A stretch of 64,000 bases of DNA from assembly GCA_039720395.1 (NCBI GenBank), contig CM077821.1, positions 40,546,792 to 40,610,791 of the forward strand. The letters are read 5' to 3'. Of the stretch, positions 12,140-23,599 are shown one piece after another; the stretch's first letter is position 1, and every line of letters starts with the position of its first letter. A program made the translations under genes and the position numbers. This DNA comes from Liquidambar formosana. Taxonomy: Eukaryota > Streptophyta > Magnoliopsida > Saxifragales > Altingiaceae. The notes below the pieces were generated by a model. That model ran no database searches. It was not told the origin of the DNA and saw only the letters and a list, made by a program, of their open reading frames with translations.

Positions 12140-12325
12140 TTTTTTTTTTTTTTTGGTTTTCCAAGGTGTCCTCAGGCTTCGCCCAGGACTAATCTTCTGA
12201 GGTGCGGTCAGGTGCCAAAGCGGGGATTTCTCCTAAGAAAGTTTGTTGCATCCACAAGAGCTCAAATCCGAGACCTCTTGCTTAAGTGACCAGAACCCCA
12301 TCCACTCAGGCCAACCTTTGTTGGT
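12140..12325 (-). mobile_element. tRNA-derived SINE insertion
   Basis: A 14-bp direct repeat GCAATACTAACATT flanks the element exactly (12126-12139 and 12326-12339). A poly-T tract lies next to the left copy, so the element is a poly-A-tailed retroposon on the minus strand. Read on that strand, a box-A-like motif (TGGCCTGAGTGGATGGGG) is followed about 35 bp later by a box-B-like motif (GGTCTCGGATTTGAGCTC). This is the arrangement of RNA polymerase III promoters in tRNA-derived SINEs. Length about 186 bp. Confidence 0.85.
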
Positions 12326-12360
12326 GCAATACTAACATTCATCAGTAGCTAGCTTCACCC

Positions 12361-12510
12361 CCCTAGAAAAAGGGGAAAAAAAAAAAAAAAGGAGAAAAGG
12401 AAAAAGAAAAGAAAAAGAAAAAGAAAACGAAAAAAAAAAAAAAAAAAAAAACATCATTACTAGCTAGCAAGGCCATTGTACGTTTACCACCAAACAAAAA
12501 AAAAAAAAGG
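12361..12510. repeat. A/G-rich low-complexity tract
   Basis: Long A runs interspersed with GGA/GAAA (12370-12450) and another A run at 12496-12508. Reading frames here are homopolymer artefacts. Confidence 0.85.
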
Positions 12511-12815
12511 CCATTGTACGCTGGGTACAAGGTCCCTTCATATGCTATTTTGTGGTTAGCTGGTCCTTGAAACATCAAATGGACGTTATGCTAATTAACT
12601 CTTTGGGTACAAAAAAATATGATGAGATCCACCTTGACTTTGATATACGTGGACCTGCCTTGGAATGGTGGGCTACCCTTGTTTATGCTAATTATAAAAT
12701 CCTTTGTTTGATAGATATGTCAAAAGTTGCATGAATTTTGAAAATAAACATAGGGCCCATTGATTTCTGGGATCAGCTGGACTCGCCGAAGATTTAATTC
12801 TAATTTTGCTAATTA

Positions 12816-12819
<4 letters not shown>

Positions 12820-12849
<30 letters not shown>
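12820..12849. repeat. (AT)n microsatellite
   Basis: About 15 AT units, inside duplicated segment R2 at a point where R1 has plain sequence. Confidence 0.9.
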
Positions 12850-12852
<3 letters not shown>

Positions 12853-14050
12853 TGAAAGGAAAAAAGAGCACACTTATCTACACATGCACCTATACGGAAT
12901 CGAAACCAAACTTTCGCAAACCCTACATTTTTATTGGAATGAGACATGCTATTAGATTCAAAGGCCATTGACACTAATTATGTTTTTTTTTTTTTTTTGG
13001 TGTGTGTAACAGTTAAGAGTATTATAGGTTTTAGATTGTTTCCGGCAATATATCCATCTGTATTTTTTTTATTTTTTTTTATTCCTAAGATTAGATGGAG
13101 CCTGAAGATTTAATATTTTTAATTCCTGGATGGAGGTTCAGGGACACGGTTTGAAGGAACTAGTAGTTAAACGAAATCACTTTCTCTGACTTTAATCCCA
13201 GTTTGCGTTACAGGGTAGTTCACACGTCCACATCCGTACCAACCGTCAAATAAAACCACCTCACAATAATGTCAAACACCATTCCATGGCCCAAATAACA
13301 TCCCCTATGTTCCATATATACTTCCATTAGAGATATTAATTAGTATTCTTACCAAGACAACTTAGTTAGGATGTTGGGTCTCCTATCATGTTTACATTCT
13401 TTTAATTTTTTTTTTAAAAATACAGTGTTCTTACCAAGAAATATGCAGTTAGCCACTCAAGTGTTGTAATTTATTTATTTTCGTTTTTGATGTCAAAGGG
13501 TATTTCATTTGAACATTTCTAGCATATCTAATGCGCTCTATATGAAAGATGCGCGGTCCAAAAAATAAAAATAATAGAATGACATTAGCCATTTTATTTT
13601 GCAGACCTAAAGTCAGCTTGAATGCTTGGAATGGTAGAAAATCCATCAAAGATTGTTTTGTGAGGTAGGATTATGTATGGCATGGTAAGTCCTATCCTTC
13701 AAATATAAAAATATATGGCTCGTGGAATATGGGCTAAAACGATGTCATTGCTGATATTAGACGGACTCCTCAAGAATATTATTGTCTAATATTTTGAAGT
13801 CGTGTAGTAGAAAAAAGCGCTTTGTGAAGTGGCTTCTCTCTGACTTTATCATAACAATCTATTAGACAGCAGTGGTTGTATATATATATATATGCCGTAA
13901 GCGCTTGTGAAGCGACTTCTCTCTAATCTCTATTGTCACAATCTATTCCTTCCTTCAAGAGGGTGACGTTGTATTGAAGGCATCCAACATGGCGGTCATC
14001 CTACACAAGCGGCTGGACTTAAAAAAAAATGTGGACTTCTGTTATCTAAT

Positions 14051-14981
14051 CCTCTACGTGTGCTGCCAATTTAAGGGCCAGGTCACATGTTTTATTTCAT
14101 AGGCCAACAAATTAAATGAGATGTGGGAGCCGATCGAGTAAACATCCTCTGCTTTTGGAATTAATTATTCATCCCCCCATTTTCCCGCTTCTTTCTTCTT
14201 CTTTTTTTGGTCCGTATTGAACTCCTAATTTATCATAATCTTACCTTTTTCTCTATTAGGCTTTCACGCTTCTTTTGTATTAGTGAGGTGCATAACCCTT
14301 TGAAAATAATTTGAAATTTAGAATCCATTAGATGGTTGGTTTCATTAAAATTTACTTTTCCAAATGATTTTAGCTATTTGATTGATTTAAACTATTTGAA
14401 TGGTGACAAGGCTTTTGCTAATATGTTATAAAGAAAAATAAATTCAATCGAAAGGCCACCATCATTCAATTAAGTTACTCTTCTAAGGACTATATAAATG
14501 GAATAAGTATCACCAATTTTATGGCTTGTACCAAAGCATTTATTGTATAATGCTAATGTAGCTGAAAGGAGGCAAAAGGGGGCATAATATAAGCGATATG
14601 GATCATCTTGTAGCGCTTTTCATACCATATAAGTTTTGATGATCTAGTAACCCTCTATTTTTCATTCATTTACAAACCCAACGATTGGGTGGCCATCTAA
14701 TTAAGCTGATAGGAACCGATGATGCCTTTGGGGGGGAAAAAAAAAACGGCATAGAACAAGAAAGGAGCAAGCTGCCCATTCATTATTTAAATACACGAAT
14801 GTAACACATAAAATCCCATAAATAAAAAAAAAAAAATCATATGATCTATGAATATAAAGATAATAATCATGTATCAGTATAACTGCTAATAAACAAAAGA
14901 ATAATAAGAAAAAAAGAAGAAAGAATCACAAAAAAGTGATAGACAGGCTCAAAATGAAACAGGAAGAAGGTGGTCTGGCGA
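14051..14981. other. 3' flank of the NHL10-like gene
   Basis: AT-rich, no gene recognised. It holds an A run near 14740 and one near 14825. The terminator/poly-A region of the minus-strand NHL gene should lie just below 14982; no single polyadenylation signal stands out. Confidence 0.5.
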
Positions 14982-15662
14982 TCAGAAATCGATCTTGCAC
15001 TTGGTAGGTTCAAAGCTGGTACCAGCCGAAACGCCATTGGAACTCAAAGGAACCTTCAAATCGCACTTAATCTTGGGCTTAAACCGACCAGTCTTGATCT
15101 TACGCAACCTGAACCTGATCCTCAGATAGAGCTTCACATCAATATTATAAACCCCAGCACTCTTCTCCGCCTCAAAGGCCGAAAGCTCTGACGCCCCAAG
15201 CACCACCAATCTCGGCCCATTAAACACGGGATTCAACGAACTTGTATTCTTGTGACCCTGATAAAACCGCGTCAATGAAACAGCGTTGAGCCTCTGTCCC
15301 CCGTAGTACGCGTTGGCCTCGATGCGGTCGTAGTATATGCCGATGTACTTGTTGGGATTTCGGATGGTCATGTTGACGGCGAAGTTGTAGTTGAGGGTGC
15401 TGCTGTTGGTGAGGTTGAATTCGGTGAGGGAGGCGTCCACGACGTGGAACTTGACGGGGGTGGGACGGAATATGAGCCAGAAGACCAAGACGGCTAGGCC
15501 GACGATGATGATGGCGGAGAAGATGAGTTTGAAGAGGAAGCTGAGGAGGCAACAGCCGCAGCCGCAGCCACTGCCTCGGCCGGGGCGGTGGTAGGATTTG
15601 GTGGGTGGAATTGAGGGGCCATAATAGGCACCGTTCAAGTGGGATTGTTTAGCATCTGCCAT
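14982..15662 (-). CDS. NHL10-like: NDR1/HIN1-like protein, NHL10/YLS9 type
   Basis: An intronless 226-residue protein. The N-terminus has the LNGAYYGPSIPP motif seen in Arabidopsis NHL10/YLS9 (known family feature recalled, not searched). A basic stretch and a Cys cluster (CGCGCC, residues 33-38) precede one membrane helix (about 39-64) ending FWLIFRPTPVKFHV. The LEA_2/NHL domain follows, with the signature NPNKYIGIYYDRIEA (103-116) and FYQGHKNT (133-140). The end is KCKIDF. Several N-glycosylation sequons (NLT 83, NSS 86, NMT 97, NTS 139) fit a non-cytosolic domain. Family members are plasma-membrane proteins induced in pathogen response and senescence; the role here is inferred. The start at 15662 was chosen because the longer open frame (to 15830) begins upstream of the apparent TATA box, and homology starts at MADAKQ. 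Its neighbour is an NHL1-type gene 7 kb away in the same orientation. Confidence 0.95.
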   Translation of the reverse strand: MADAKQSHLNGAYYGPSIPPTKSYHRPGRGSGCGCGCCLLSFLFKLIFSAIIIVGLAVLVFWLIFRPTPVKFHVVDASLTEFNLTNSSTLNYNFAVNMTIRNPNKYIGIYYDRIEANAYYGGQRLNAVSLTRFYQGHKNTSSLNPVFNGPRLVVLGASELSAFEAEKSAGVYNIDVKLYLRIRFRLRKIKTGRFKPKIKCDLKVPLSSNGVSAGTSFEPTKCKIDF

Positions 15663-15737
15663 GACGAGAGAGAAAGAAGAGAAAGAGAGAAGTGTGTAGA
15701 ATAATGATATGAGAAGAAGAAGAAGAAGATACAGAGG

Positions 15738-15745
15738 TATATATA
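15738..15745 (-). promoter_or_regulatory. TATA box of the NHL10-like gene
   Basis: CTATATATACC on the minus strand, about 76 bp upstream of the start codon. The leader between them is TCTTCT-rich (15705-15730), as in many plant 5' leaders. Confidence 0.7.
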
Positions 15746-15954
15746 GAGTATAGATAGAGGAGTGGGAATGGGTGGAATTGGTGGAGAGTTGCCAGGCCGC
15801 AATGTTATTGTATAATACAAAATAGGACACGGCTATGGCCGCGTCAGATTGGGTTTAAAATCAACGCGGTTGCTTTTGGGGGTCCGGCTTCAATGAAATC
15901 CTGCCCCGTGTATAAACTGGGGACCATGAAGGTGTTTGGTTACTTCCGTCGCCA

Positions 15955-15960
15955 TTGACT
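15955..15960 (+). promoter_or_regulatory. W-box-like element (TTGACT)
   Basis: A WRKY-binding core TTGACT about 295 bp upstream of the NHL10-like start. WRKY control of NHL genes is plausible from family biology. A six-base motif is weak evidence on its own. Confidence 0.3.
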
Positions 15961-17136
15961 TCTTGGTTTCTCATTTCCATTGGTTCATTTCATTTTTTTC
16001 TTCTTTTTTGAAAATTATGCTCATCATCTCATTGTGATTGGTCATACATGATATGAGTCAAACATCAATTACAAGTTTACAACACAACAAACGACCGTGA
16101 TTAGCACTCATTGTTGTTTTTTCGTTCTTCTTTCTCGGAAAGATATCAATTCATATAAACATATACTCCAATTTGGGCATTACTAGCTCTTTACTCACAA
16201 TGGGGTAGGGCCCACCCTTTTGTAGGGAGTGGGACCCACCTAAGTCCCCCCCCTCTCTCTCTCTCTTCTCTCTACCAAGCCTGGAACCCCTGGGTTGTGC
16301 CTCGCAACAAATATGTAAAGCCAACAAGCTGCAGGGCGGCTTGGCTGGTCCCTGTGAGTATGCAGGTTTCCTTTTTTAATGATATAATCCTATCAATCTA
16401 GTTTGTTTGGAAGGCATTATACGTTGATATGATATCATAGACCGATAGAAACATAATAGAAAAAATATATGCATCAACTTTCGGGTCAAATAAAGGGTAT
16501 ATGCATTAAAATGTGGGTAAAACTTTGAGCAAGTTTAATGTCTTTTCATTTTACAGGCACCACATATGCCTCTTTATTTTAATTTTATTAGTTTGTTATC
16601 AACTCTATATTGTTCTTCCCTCCTCTTTTTTTGTTATGATTGTTCCTCCCTTAGTGCAAAAGTTTATATAGTTCTGTTTTTAAAAGAAAATTAAAAATGT
16701 TTTGAGCATCTAAACTACCTGCACATGCCTTTGAAATTTTCAAATCTATATTTTAAGATTTATTCGTACAATAGATTTCATGTTATGCTCGAAACCATTT
16801 AATATATAATCAGGTCATATTACATTGAATAACCTCATTATTACTAAATCAAATCTCATCTGGCAATGGATTGAGATCATTAAACTTCAGCGATCTTATC
16901 TGCCAAGACTGGGCTTCACCGCCATTATAAATGAGCTGAAACAGTAAGACGCGACCCAGTTTTCTGATGCCTGGCCTAGTTGCAACCTACCCACACAAAC
17001 ACATATTATGAATCCACTCTGGGATCCTCCTTGACTTATTATATTTAACTTAACAAATTTTGTTTTTTGTTCTTACATGCTAAACCCAGCTTCTATACAT
17101 GACTTGTAGTCTTATAGATATGCATGAAATTGAAGG

Positions 17137-17215
17137 GATCTAGCCTAGTGGTGGTACTAGGATGGGTAGGGGTTTGGATAGTGTTAGGATGTTAGGTTTG
17201 GGAATCGATTCTCTT
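17137..17215 (+). mobile_element. SINE-like tRNA-related head (candidate)
   Basis: TAGCCTAGTGGT at about 17142 matches a box-A consensus. GGTTTGGGAATCGATTC at about 17194 resembles box B at suitable spacing. There is no clear poly-A tail or target duplication. It could be a fragment of a SINE or a chance pair of motifs. Confidence 0.35.
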
Positions 17216-18079
17216 CCAATTAATATAACAACAAAATAAATTAATTGATTAATTCTTGAGATTATTGAGTTTTTGCTTTGGCCCATGGCGAGGTTCCTCT
17301 CATGCTTGTATAAAAATACAAGAAATCTTTGTAACAAATCACACCCTCTCACATGAGGATAGAATGGATGAGAAGATAAGAATTCCCATTGGGATCCCTA
17401 GAGGTCTTCCAACAGGGCCTGTCCAAAATAGAGAACTGTTCACACAGAAGACGAGGGTGTTAGACAGTGATAGGATTCTTATTAGGACAGTATATATCAA
17501 CCTTGCCGTGGCATTACGAAAGTTCAAACACGTCAAGTAAATGATTTGTCTGCCAATCTATTCATAAGAAGAAAGGAGACAGTCATTTGAGGACGAACTG
17601 TTTCTTATTAGTAATTGCACTTTAACAATCAAGTGGAAAACCAACGTTCTGCACAGGAGACAATGACAATTAGAAGTGTTTTAATTATAAAGAGCATCGC
17701 TGGTAAGAGAGCGCCCTCATCCAATTTCCTAGTTCTCCAAAAATTTCATATGTTTTGGGCACGCTTCCAAGTTACATGATATGTGACATGTCATTAGTTT
17801 TATCATATTAGGGCTATTCTAATTCTATGTACGTTAAGAAATGGACCTACTCTCACGGCTCAAAATTAATGGAAGAATTCTAATAAAATATTAATCTACA
17901 TAAATGAGCAGATCATGCTGTGTTTTTTGGATGAAATTTTGGATGTGTGACTCTTAGAATGTCATATTATTATTGTACTATAACTACACATGTCTTGAGA
18001 TTAGTACAAAATGCTCCGAAATAAGCGAAAAGCTCGTCAAGGAAACCCTCATAGTAGTTTTTGACTAGAATAAAATAAA

Positions 18080-18489
18080 GCGGGAGGCTATTGACACCAC
18101 ATTAAAGTACTCTAAGCTCTCCTTTAGTTTATACTTTTTAGATTTTATGAAAATATAAAAGGTTTTTATGAAAGTTAACCACGCTATTCACTAGAAAATA
18201 TCATTTTGAACAACTTTGTAGAAGAAATTTTTACAAAATCTATCATTTAAGTAGACTTTTTAACCATTTACAAAATATATTTCATTTTCTATGAAAAATG
18301 GTCAAAAATTCTACTTAAATGACAAATTTTTAAAAAAAAATTATTATACAAATTTGTCCGGAATGATGTTTTCTAATAAAATATATGTTTAGTTTTCGTA
18401 AAAACATTTTATATTTTTCATAAAACCTTGAAAAATATAAACTAAATGGAAGACTTAGAGTATGTTACTGTGGTAGCAATAGCTGACCC
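18080..18489. mobile_element. Mutator-like fold-back MITE, copy 3
   Basis: A 9-bp target duplication TAAAATAAA lies on both sides (18071-18079, 18490-18498). The left end is GCGGGAGGCTATTGACACC; the right end reversed is GGGTCAGCTATTGCTACC. The arms share the family core (TAGATTTTATGAAAATATA / TATTTTTCATAAAACCTTGA). It is 410 bp and non-coding. Confidence 0.85.
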
Positions 18490-18764
18490 TAAAATAAATT
18501 TATTTTCACCTATACGAGAGTATGTCTGTATCCATGAGGCCCGGCCTGAGCTTGGGCTTGCTATATGGACCGGTCTGGATGTCATCAATTTCATGGTGGT
18601 TGTTTATTCGTAATTTTGGCTTTATTCATCCTCATATTTGCCCCCCAATAACATCAACTAGTTTGTTTGTGATTGTCGTGGTACTGTGGTAGATGAAGGC
18701 CTAGAGCTAAGATCCAAATTAGATCTTGGGTCTCATTGTTGCAGAAGCTCTATCCTTTTTTGGT

Positions 18765-18965
18765 CTTTCTTTAATCATTGGAATGTAGGGAAGGTTCCTA
18801 GGGGGCCTAATTGTGCAGCCCACAGCCTTGTCCAATAGGCTGCTGACTATAAACTCTTTGGACACATCCCTACTCACTCTTTGCTATATGCTATTCTTGA
18901 TACTGACAGAGAGAATGGGAAAGCCTTTGCTTCTTGTTTTTTTAATATAAATATATAATAATTTA
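18765..18965 (+). mobile_element. Degenerate LINE fragment (RNase H-like C-terminal end)
   Basis: One frame reads ...GKVPRGPNCAAHSLVQ, a stop, then AADYKLFGHIPTHSLLYAIL. This resembles the end of plant L1-type LINE ORF2 RNase H domains, where a motif of the form PRxxNxxAH(x)LA is followed by a short tail. In-frame stops and lack of the upstream polymerase show it is a dead fragment. The identification comes from motif memory only. Confidence 0.45.
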
Positions 18966-21356
18966 TTGCTTATCAGATTTCTTTATTTATTTTAAAAAAG
19001 GTGATGTTTGTGAGAGTTATTTCAATTGGTAATTGGTGTGGATGTTGAATTAATGCTTTATGTAAGAGATTGACGTTTTATTTATTTTTATTTATTTAAT
19101 TTTTGGGTTCTGGGCAGGATGAAAATGTATGTCCTAAAAGAGGTTCCAATTCAGATGTAGGGTACGATGCCCAAAATATATATAAGTATAATACCTTGGG
19201 AAGAGAGAAAATATAATATCTGACATACATGAATCTAGCCCTAAAAGCCAATCTAGATTTCTAGATTGCAGTGTAACCAGGTTTAGTCCATGATGGTTCA
19301 ACCAGGATCCTGTTGTATGATATTACAAGACCAACCAGGCACTGCAAGTCTGCAACTCTCATGAAGGGATGATCCACAAGACTTTTTATAGAGGACAGTC
19401 TCTCTAATTACATATGTTATAGAACAGTTTTCAAAGATCATTCAAAAGATCCAATCATTATTTGAGCGATGAGAAGAAAAAGGATTCAGATAAATTTAAC
19501 TAGTACATTGCTAGTCGTAAGAGAGAACTGAAAAGCCAAATTCATGACCTTTCGCTCTTGAGCCATCCTTTAAAATTAAGTTCACAATAATACATCATAA
19601 AACTAGAGCAAATAGGCAATTCCAAGGAACTTTTGTACTGTTTCAAGAAGGCAAATTAGCCATGCATTCGGCTAATGCGCCTTTTCTATATATCTCTCCT
19701 CCCCAACCAATGCGACCAGAAATGGTATTTCTTCGCCTCCAAGTAGTTCACACGAAAAGCACTTTCATGCCCTAATCGATCAAACAGGTCATCACTTCTT
19801 TTCCTTTTTCTTCTTCATTTTTTCCATTCACCCTAAATTTTAGGGATGGCAAGTTTCAAAGTAGACTGGTGGCTTGTGGGGCTTGTGGGGACTGGCTTGC
19901 TAATGTTGGGGGGTCTCATGGGCCTTGCTGTTGACTGTTTAATTCGAGCCTTGTCCCCATCCTAAACCCAAAAATGCCAAAGATGAGAATGACCAAAATC
20001 AGGGCCCTCATTGGGCCTCGATGTGCCAAAATCTTTGAACTCTACCAAATTGTCTGGCCCTAAATCTAATGGAAAATGCAATTGAATTTTTGAATTTTTT
20101 TTCTCTTGCTTTGCTACGAGGAAAATGCTATTGATCGCAAATTCGCAACACATTTTTTTAACTTTTAATTTTCTAAATGATGTGGCTATTGACATGGCAT
20201 GCATCTAAAAAATATCAAATAAGTTCATGTATTGATATGACAACAGTCATATATACCATGATGAAAATAAATTAGGATAAAATTAGTACAACTCAAATAT
20301 AATTTATTAAACTAGGTCATTGTCCGACCAAATCCTACGAACAAAGAATTTAGTCCGAAAATGTTATTTCAAGAAAATGCGATCATCATCACATCAAGTA
20401 CACCAACTTTTTAAAATATTTTAATTCAAGGTGATAGAATTTATACAATTGATACTATGTAAAATTGTTTGAATTGTTTAATTTCGAATTAGGTATCCAA
20501 ATCAAGCCCTAATTGCATTGATATATTATTTTCTATCTCTTGATAGGTAAGACAAATATCTAATAAAAAGTCATGTCATACTTATTTTTTGTAATAATAT
20601 ATGTGAGCTTGATGACGTGGTACAAACCTGTTCCCGAGACTATCCCACAGTCTAGACACGCCAATAGCTTTGGGCCTTATTCCCACCGAACTCCAATTCC
20701 TTACCGACCAAAACTTCTTGCCCACACTACCACGTCCTTCATCATACCCTCCCAAAATAAATGACATGAAGTGATCTATTTTTTGGAAAAGTCAAGCATC
20801 TTATAGACACCACACTGCAACCAGTATTGGATCGACGTGCGATTTTCCAACCGTCCACCTCTCGATGATCAAAAGATGATCACGATCACACGGTGAATTC
20901 AACAAATAGGGATTCTAAGATGGTGTAAAATCATGGACTATCTGTAGCCAACAACAATGGTAAGACGGTTTTTAGGGCATGTGTTGGGTGGACTATGTGA
21001 CAATTAAAAATTAAAGGAAGATAAGGACCATTGATTGTAGACAATATAAAAGTCCTTTTCTATCACGCCATTATTAGTTGGTATAGGAAGGTGAGAGGTG
21101 ATAAGGACCACCATCGAGCCATGTGGGCGAGATGAACCCACCCCAAGCCACACCCCCACTCCCAATAATTCAAAAACTCCCCACTACTACTTACTATTAG
21201 ACCACATTTAATTAAGTTGCTAATAAGTACAACTAGGTGGAGGTTAATCTAACCTTTATCCCTTGAGACGGAGGCCACACGCAACTACCCTTTATAGGTG
21301 GGCTACCCCAATGAAATAAAGCTTAGTCCCATTCACATTAACCACTCTGATGGGTG

Positions 21357-21404
<48 letters not shown>

Positions 21405-22749
21405 GGGACATCATTTTTTTTCTTTTTTAAACTCTATTTTTAAGTCATTCAGCTTACTGTCCGATATAAGAATTGTGCCCCATGACCCTACATATGTTGC
21501 ACATGTATTGTAGGTATCGAATAATGTAGAACTACGTATGATAGCCATGCGCCTAAGTTTGGAATTTTGCAGAATTGGTTGAATAGTTATATTATATAAT
21601 TAATATATACAACTCAATGGAAGAAATGGAACAACCAATTCATGCTTGCTACATAATTATTGTTTCCCCCGAAAAGAAAAATGATTTTTTAAAAGCCACT
21701 TTGTGGGTTGACCCCTCAATGAATGATGCTTTCTGGGTCGTCCAATGGAAATTGTATAATGAGTAGTAAAAAAAAAAAATAATTTATATATATATACACC
21801 AATTTTAATTATGGGTTGTTTTGGTGCATATGTATCATTTGATAGTATTATTAATAAAATTTGTTTTACCTACCAAAATATATATATATTGGAATTTTAT
21901 TGGATTTTGCCTTTGCATGGACACATTGCAGTGGAGGGACCGTACCCTAATCTCTCCTACCAAATATTAAATGTATATACGTCTATATGAATACACGATA
22001 GGCAGGCTGGCCAAGTTTGTTTTTTTATACTGATTGAGGGAGAGAAACTAATTATTTTTGGATAATTATTCCTACGATCAGTTGGAGGGTAGACAAAACT
22101 CCAAATATATTTAATTCATGGAATGATCGATCCGATGACACCATGCAGCGATTCCCCAGACAATTAAAAAAACCACATCCAAATTAAATTTAATCAAAAC
22201 TAAATTCCTAGATTAAGCTAATTTACATCAAAGGTCTTCACTTACAGATAGAACCGAATAACAAATTAATAATAATAATAAGTCCGTTACTTAAGGGTGC
22301 CGACATATGTCTCATTAAAAATTAAAAATACGTGAAAAGAGAAGGAGTAAACATCGGGTAAGCGACAATAGGATATTAATTTCAATTCAATAGAAAAGAA
22401 AGAAAAGGACACTACAACCTCCACTCGACACTCAATTATTATCCATGGGAAATTCAAAATAATTATTGGACAATTTGTACTAATGACAATTATACAACTC
22501 TGTCCCAACGTTGTAATTTTGCTATTTTCTCTCACACTTTCTTTTTTTTCTTCTCCAATTTATTCTATAGCAAAATGTACAATTTCACAGACTTTTGTTG
22601 ATCCCACGTATACCTCTAGAAAGAGAAAGCTATAGAGAGAGAAAGAGATTAAAACACAGATTAATTAAACTATTAAAAAAAAAAAAAAGAGAAGAAGATA
22701 AAAACGGCGTGAAAGAGAGATGAGTGATACTTAACGGCCGTTAACAGGC
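18966..22749. other. Intergenic between the two main NHL genes
   Basis: AT-rich and without a gene I can support. It holds an (AT)n tract at 21358-21402, and poly-A/T runs near 21770 and 22678. The stretch 22287-22535 has an open frame on the minus strand that is only AT-rich sequence. Confidence 0.55.
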
Positions 22750-23376
22750 TCAAACACTGACGCTGCACCGCTGCACTAGCTGGTACTTAATGGCGTTACC
22801 AACCACAATACCGGTATTAGGATTCCCAAAGGTGAGATACGCCGGACACTTGACGTACAGGTGATACTTCCCCGATATGAATGTCCCAACTTTCCATCTC
22901 ACCCGTCCATCCATCTTGATCAAGACCATCACGTTCCCACTCGCCTGATCATTGGCCAGAGCAAGCCCGTTGTACGGCGCGATCGGAACGGAATTGCCCA
23001 GCACGTACGGCGACCAGACGTTGACGTCCTTGTGGCCCTGATAGATGGGAGGGATGCTGGTGCGCAGCGTAATCTGCTGGTCCCGATACACGGCGTAGAC
23101 GTCGAGTCGGTCGTAGTAGATTCCGATGTGGTCGTTGGGGTTGCGGGAGGAGATGGTGACTTGGATGTTGGAGGTGAGGGTATTGGGGGCGGAGACGTTG
23201 AAGGCGAAGACGGTGGCGTCTTGGAGGATGAAGCGGGGTTTGGTGGGTTGGAGGATGGCCCAGACGAGGAGGATGACGACGAGGAGGATGAAGTTGAAGA
23301 TGAGGAGGCCGATGCAGAGGCGCTTCAGGCGGTTGCGCCATTTGTGGTGGTGGTGGCCGCAGTCTTTGGAGGACAT
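22750..23376 (-). CDS. NHL1-like: NDR1/HIN1-like protein, NHL1/NHL12 type
   Basis: An intronless 208-residue protein. The start MSSKDCGHHHH matches the MT/SxKDCG(N)H beginning of the NHL1/NHL12 subgroup. A basic patch (KWRNRLKRL) precedes a membrane helix at about residues 21-42, which runs into the subgroup hallmark ILQPTKPRFILQDATVFAFN. The NHL signature NPNDHIGIYYDRLDVYAVYR (79-98) and YQGHKDVNVWSPYVLGNSVP (112-131) are intact. The C-terminal part contains DGRVRWKVGTFISGKYHLYV and ends RCSVSV, full-length for the subgroup. No broken residues are seen. Family role: membrane-anchored LEA_2-domain proteins linked to defence signalling; the exact function is unknown. A diverged, truncated relative lies 7.6 kb away on the same strand. 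Confidence 0.95.
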   Translation of the reverse strand: MSSKDCGHHHHKWRNRLKRLCIGLLIFNFILLVVILLVWAILQPTKPRFILQDATVFAFNVSAPNTLTSNIQVTISSRNPNDHIGIYYDRLDVYAVYRDQQITLRTSIPPIYQGHKDVNVWSPYVLGNSVPIAPYNGLALANDQASGNVMVLIKMDGRVRWKVGTFISGKYHLYVKCPAYLTFGNPNTGIVVGNAIKYQLVQRCSVSV

Positions 23377-23490
23377 GGTGGGTACTACTGGGGAGGTTGA
23401 CGGTGGTGAAAGGGGTGGTGGTAGTGGAGGAAGGAGTGGGGTGGAGAGAGTTTTGAGAGGTGTGGAAGTTAAATGTTACTCTACGGGTTG

Positions 23491-23502
23491 TATATGTATA
23501 TA
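23491..23502 (-). promoter_or_regulatory. TATA box of the NHL1-like gene
   Basis: TATATACATATA on the minus strand, about 115 bp upstream of the ATG and followed upstream by a CT-rich patch (GA repeats on + at 23503-23520). The leader sequence between it and the ATG is conserved at 30978-31110 next to the truncated paralogue. Confidence 0.65.
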
Positions 23503-23557
23503 GGAATAGAGAGAGAGAGGAGTGAGGTGAGGGACCAATGCCCAATGACTTTGTGTC

Positions 23558-23563
23558 TTGACT
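23558..23563 (+). promoter_or_regulatory. W-box-like element (TTGACT)
   Basis: TTGACT about 185 bp upstream of the NHL1-like start. It is a candidate WRKY site, and the short motif gives weak support. The region upstream of the truncated paralogue does not keep it. Confidence 0.3.
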
Positions 23564-23599
23564 TTGCCGTGCGACGACGCGCTAGCTCTACTTATTGCT

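Larger units (their letters stand above)
10290..14050. repeat. Tandem segmental duplication, copy R2
   Basis: The partner of the 7.1-9.75 kb segment. R2 is split: the match runs from about 10290 to 10915, stops, then resumes at about 12530 (AAGGTCCCTTCATA) and continues to about 14050. The intervening 1.6 kb (10.92-12.53 kb), including a SINE, is absent from R1. Inside it, 13810-13870 and 13895-13950 are a smaller diverged direct repeat (CTTCTCTCTNNNTNT...CAATCTATT). No gene is seen. Confidence 0.7.
15840..18079. other. Upstream intergenic region of the NHL10-like gene
   Basis: No gene seen. It contains a CT-rich microsatellite (about 16247-16275), W-box-like cores, and AT-rich sequence. Short frames around 17140-17540 on both strands lack recognisable domains. 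Confidence 0.5.

Noticed and set aside
15663..15830. 56-codon N-terminal extension of the NHL10-like frame
   Set aside because: Its ATG lies upstream of the apparent TATA box and family similarity begins at MADAKQ.
21358..21402. Possible functional element in the (AT)n tracts
   Set aside because: Plain microsatellites occurring at many places in the window.
22861..23545. Long frames antisense to or out of frame with the NHL1-like gene
   Set aside because: Compositional shadows (Asp/Val/Glu-rich or His/Pro-rich) of a GC-rich gene.
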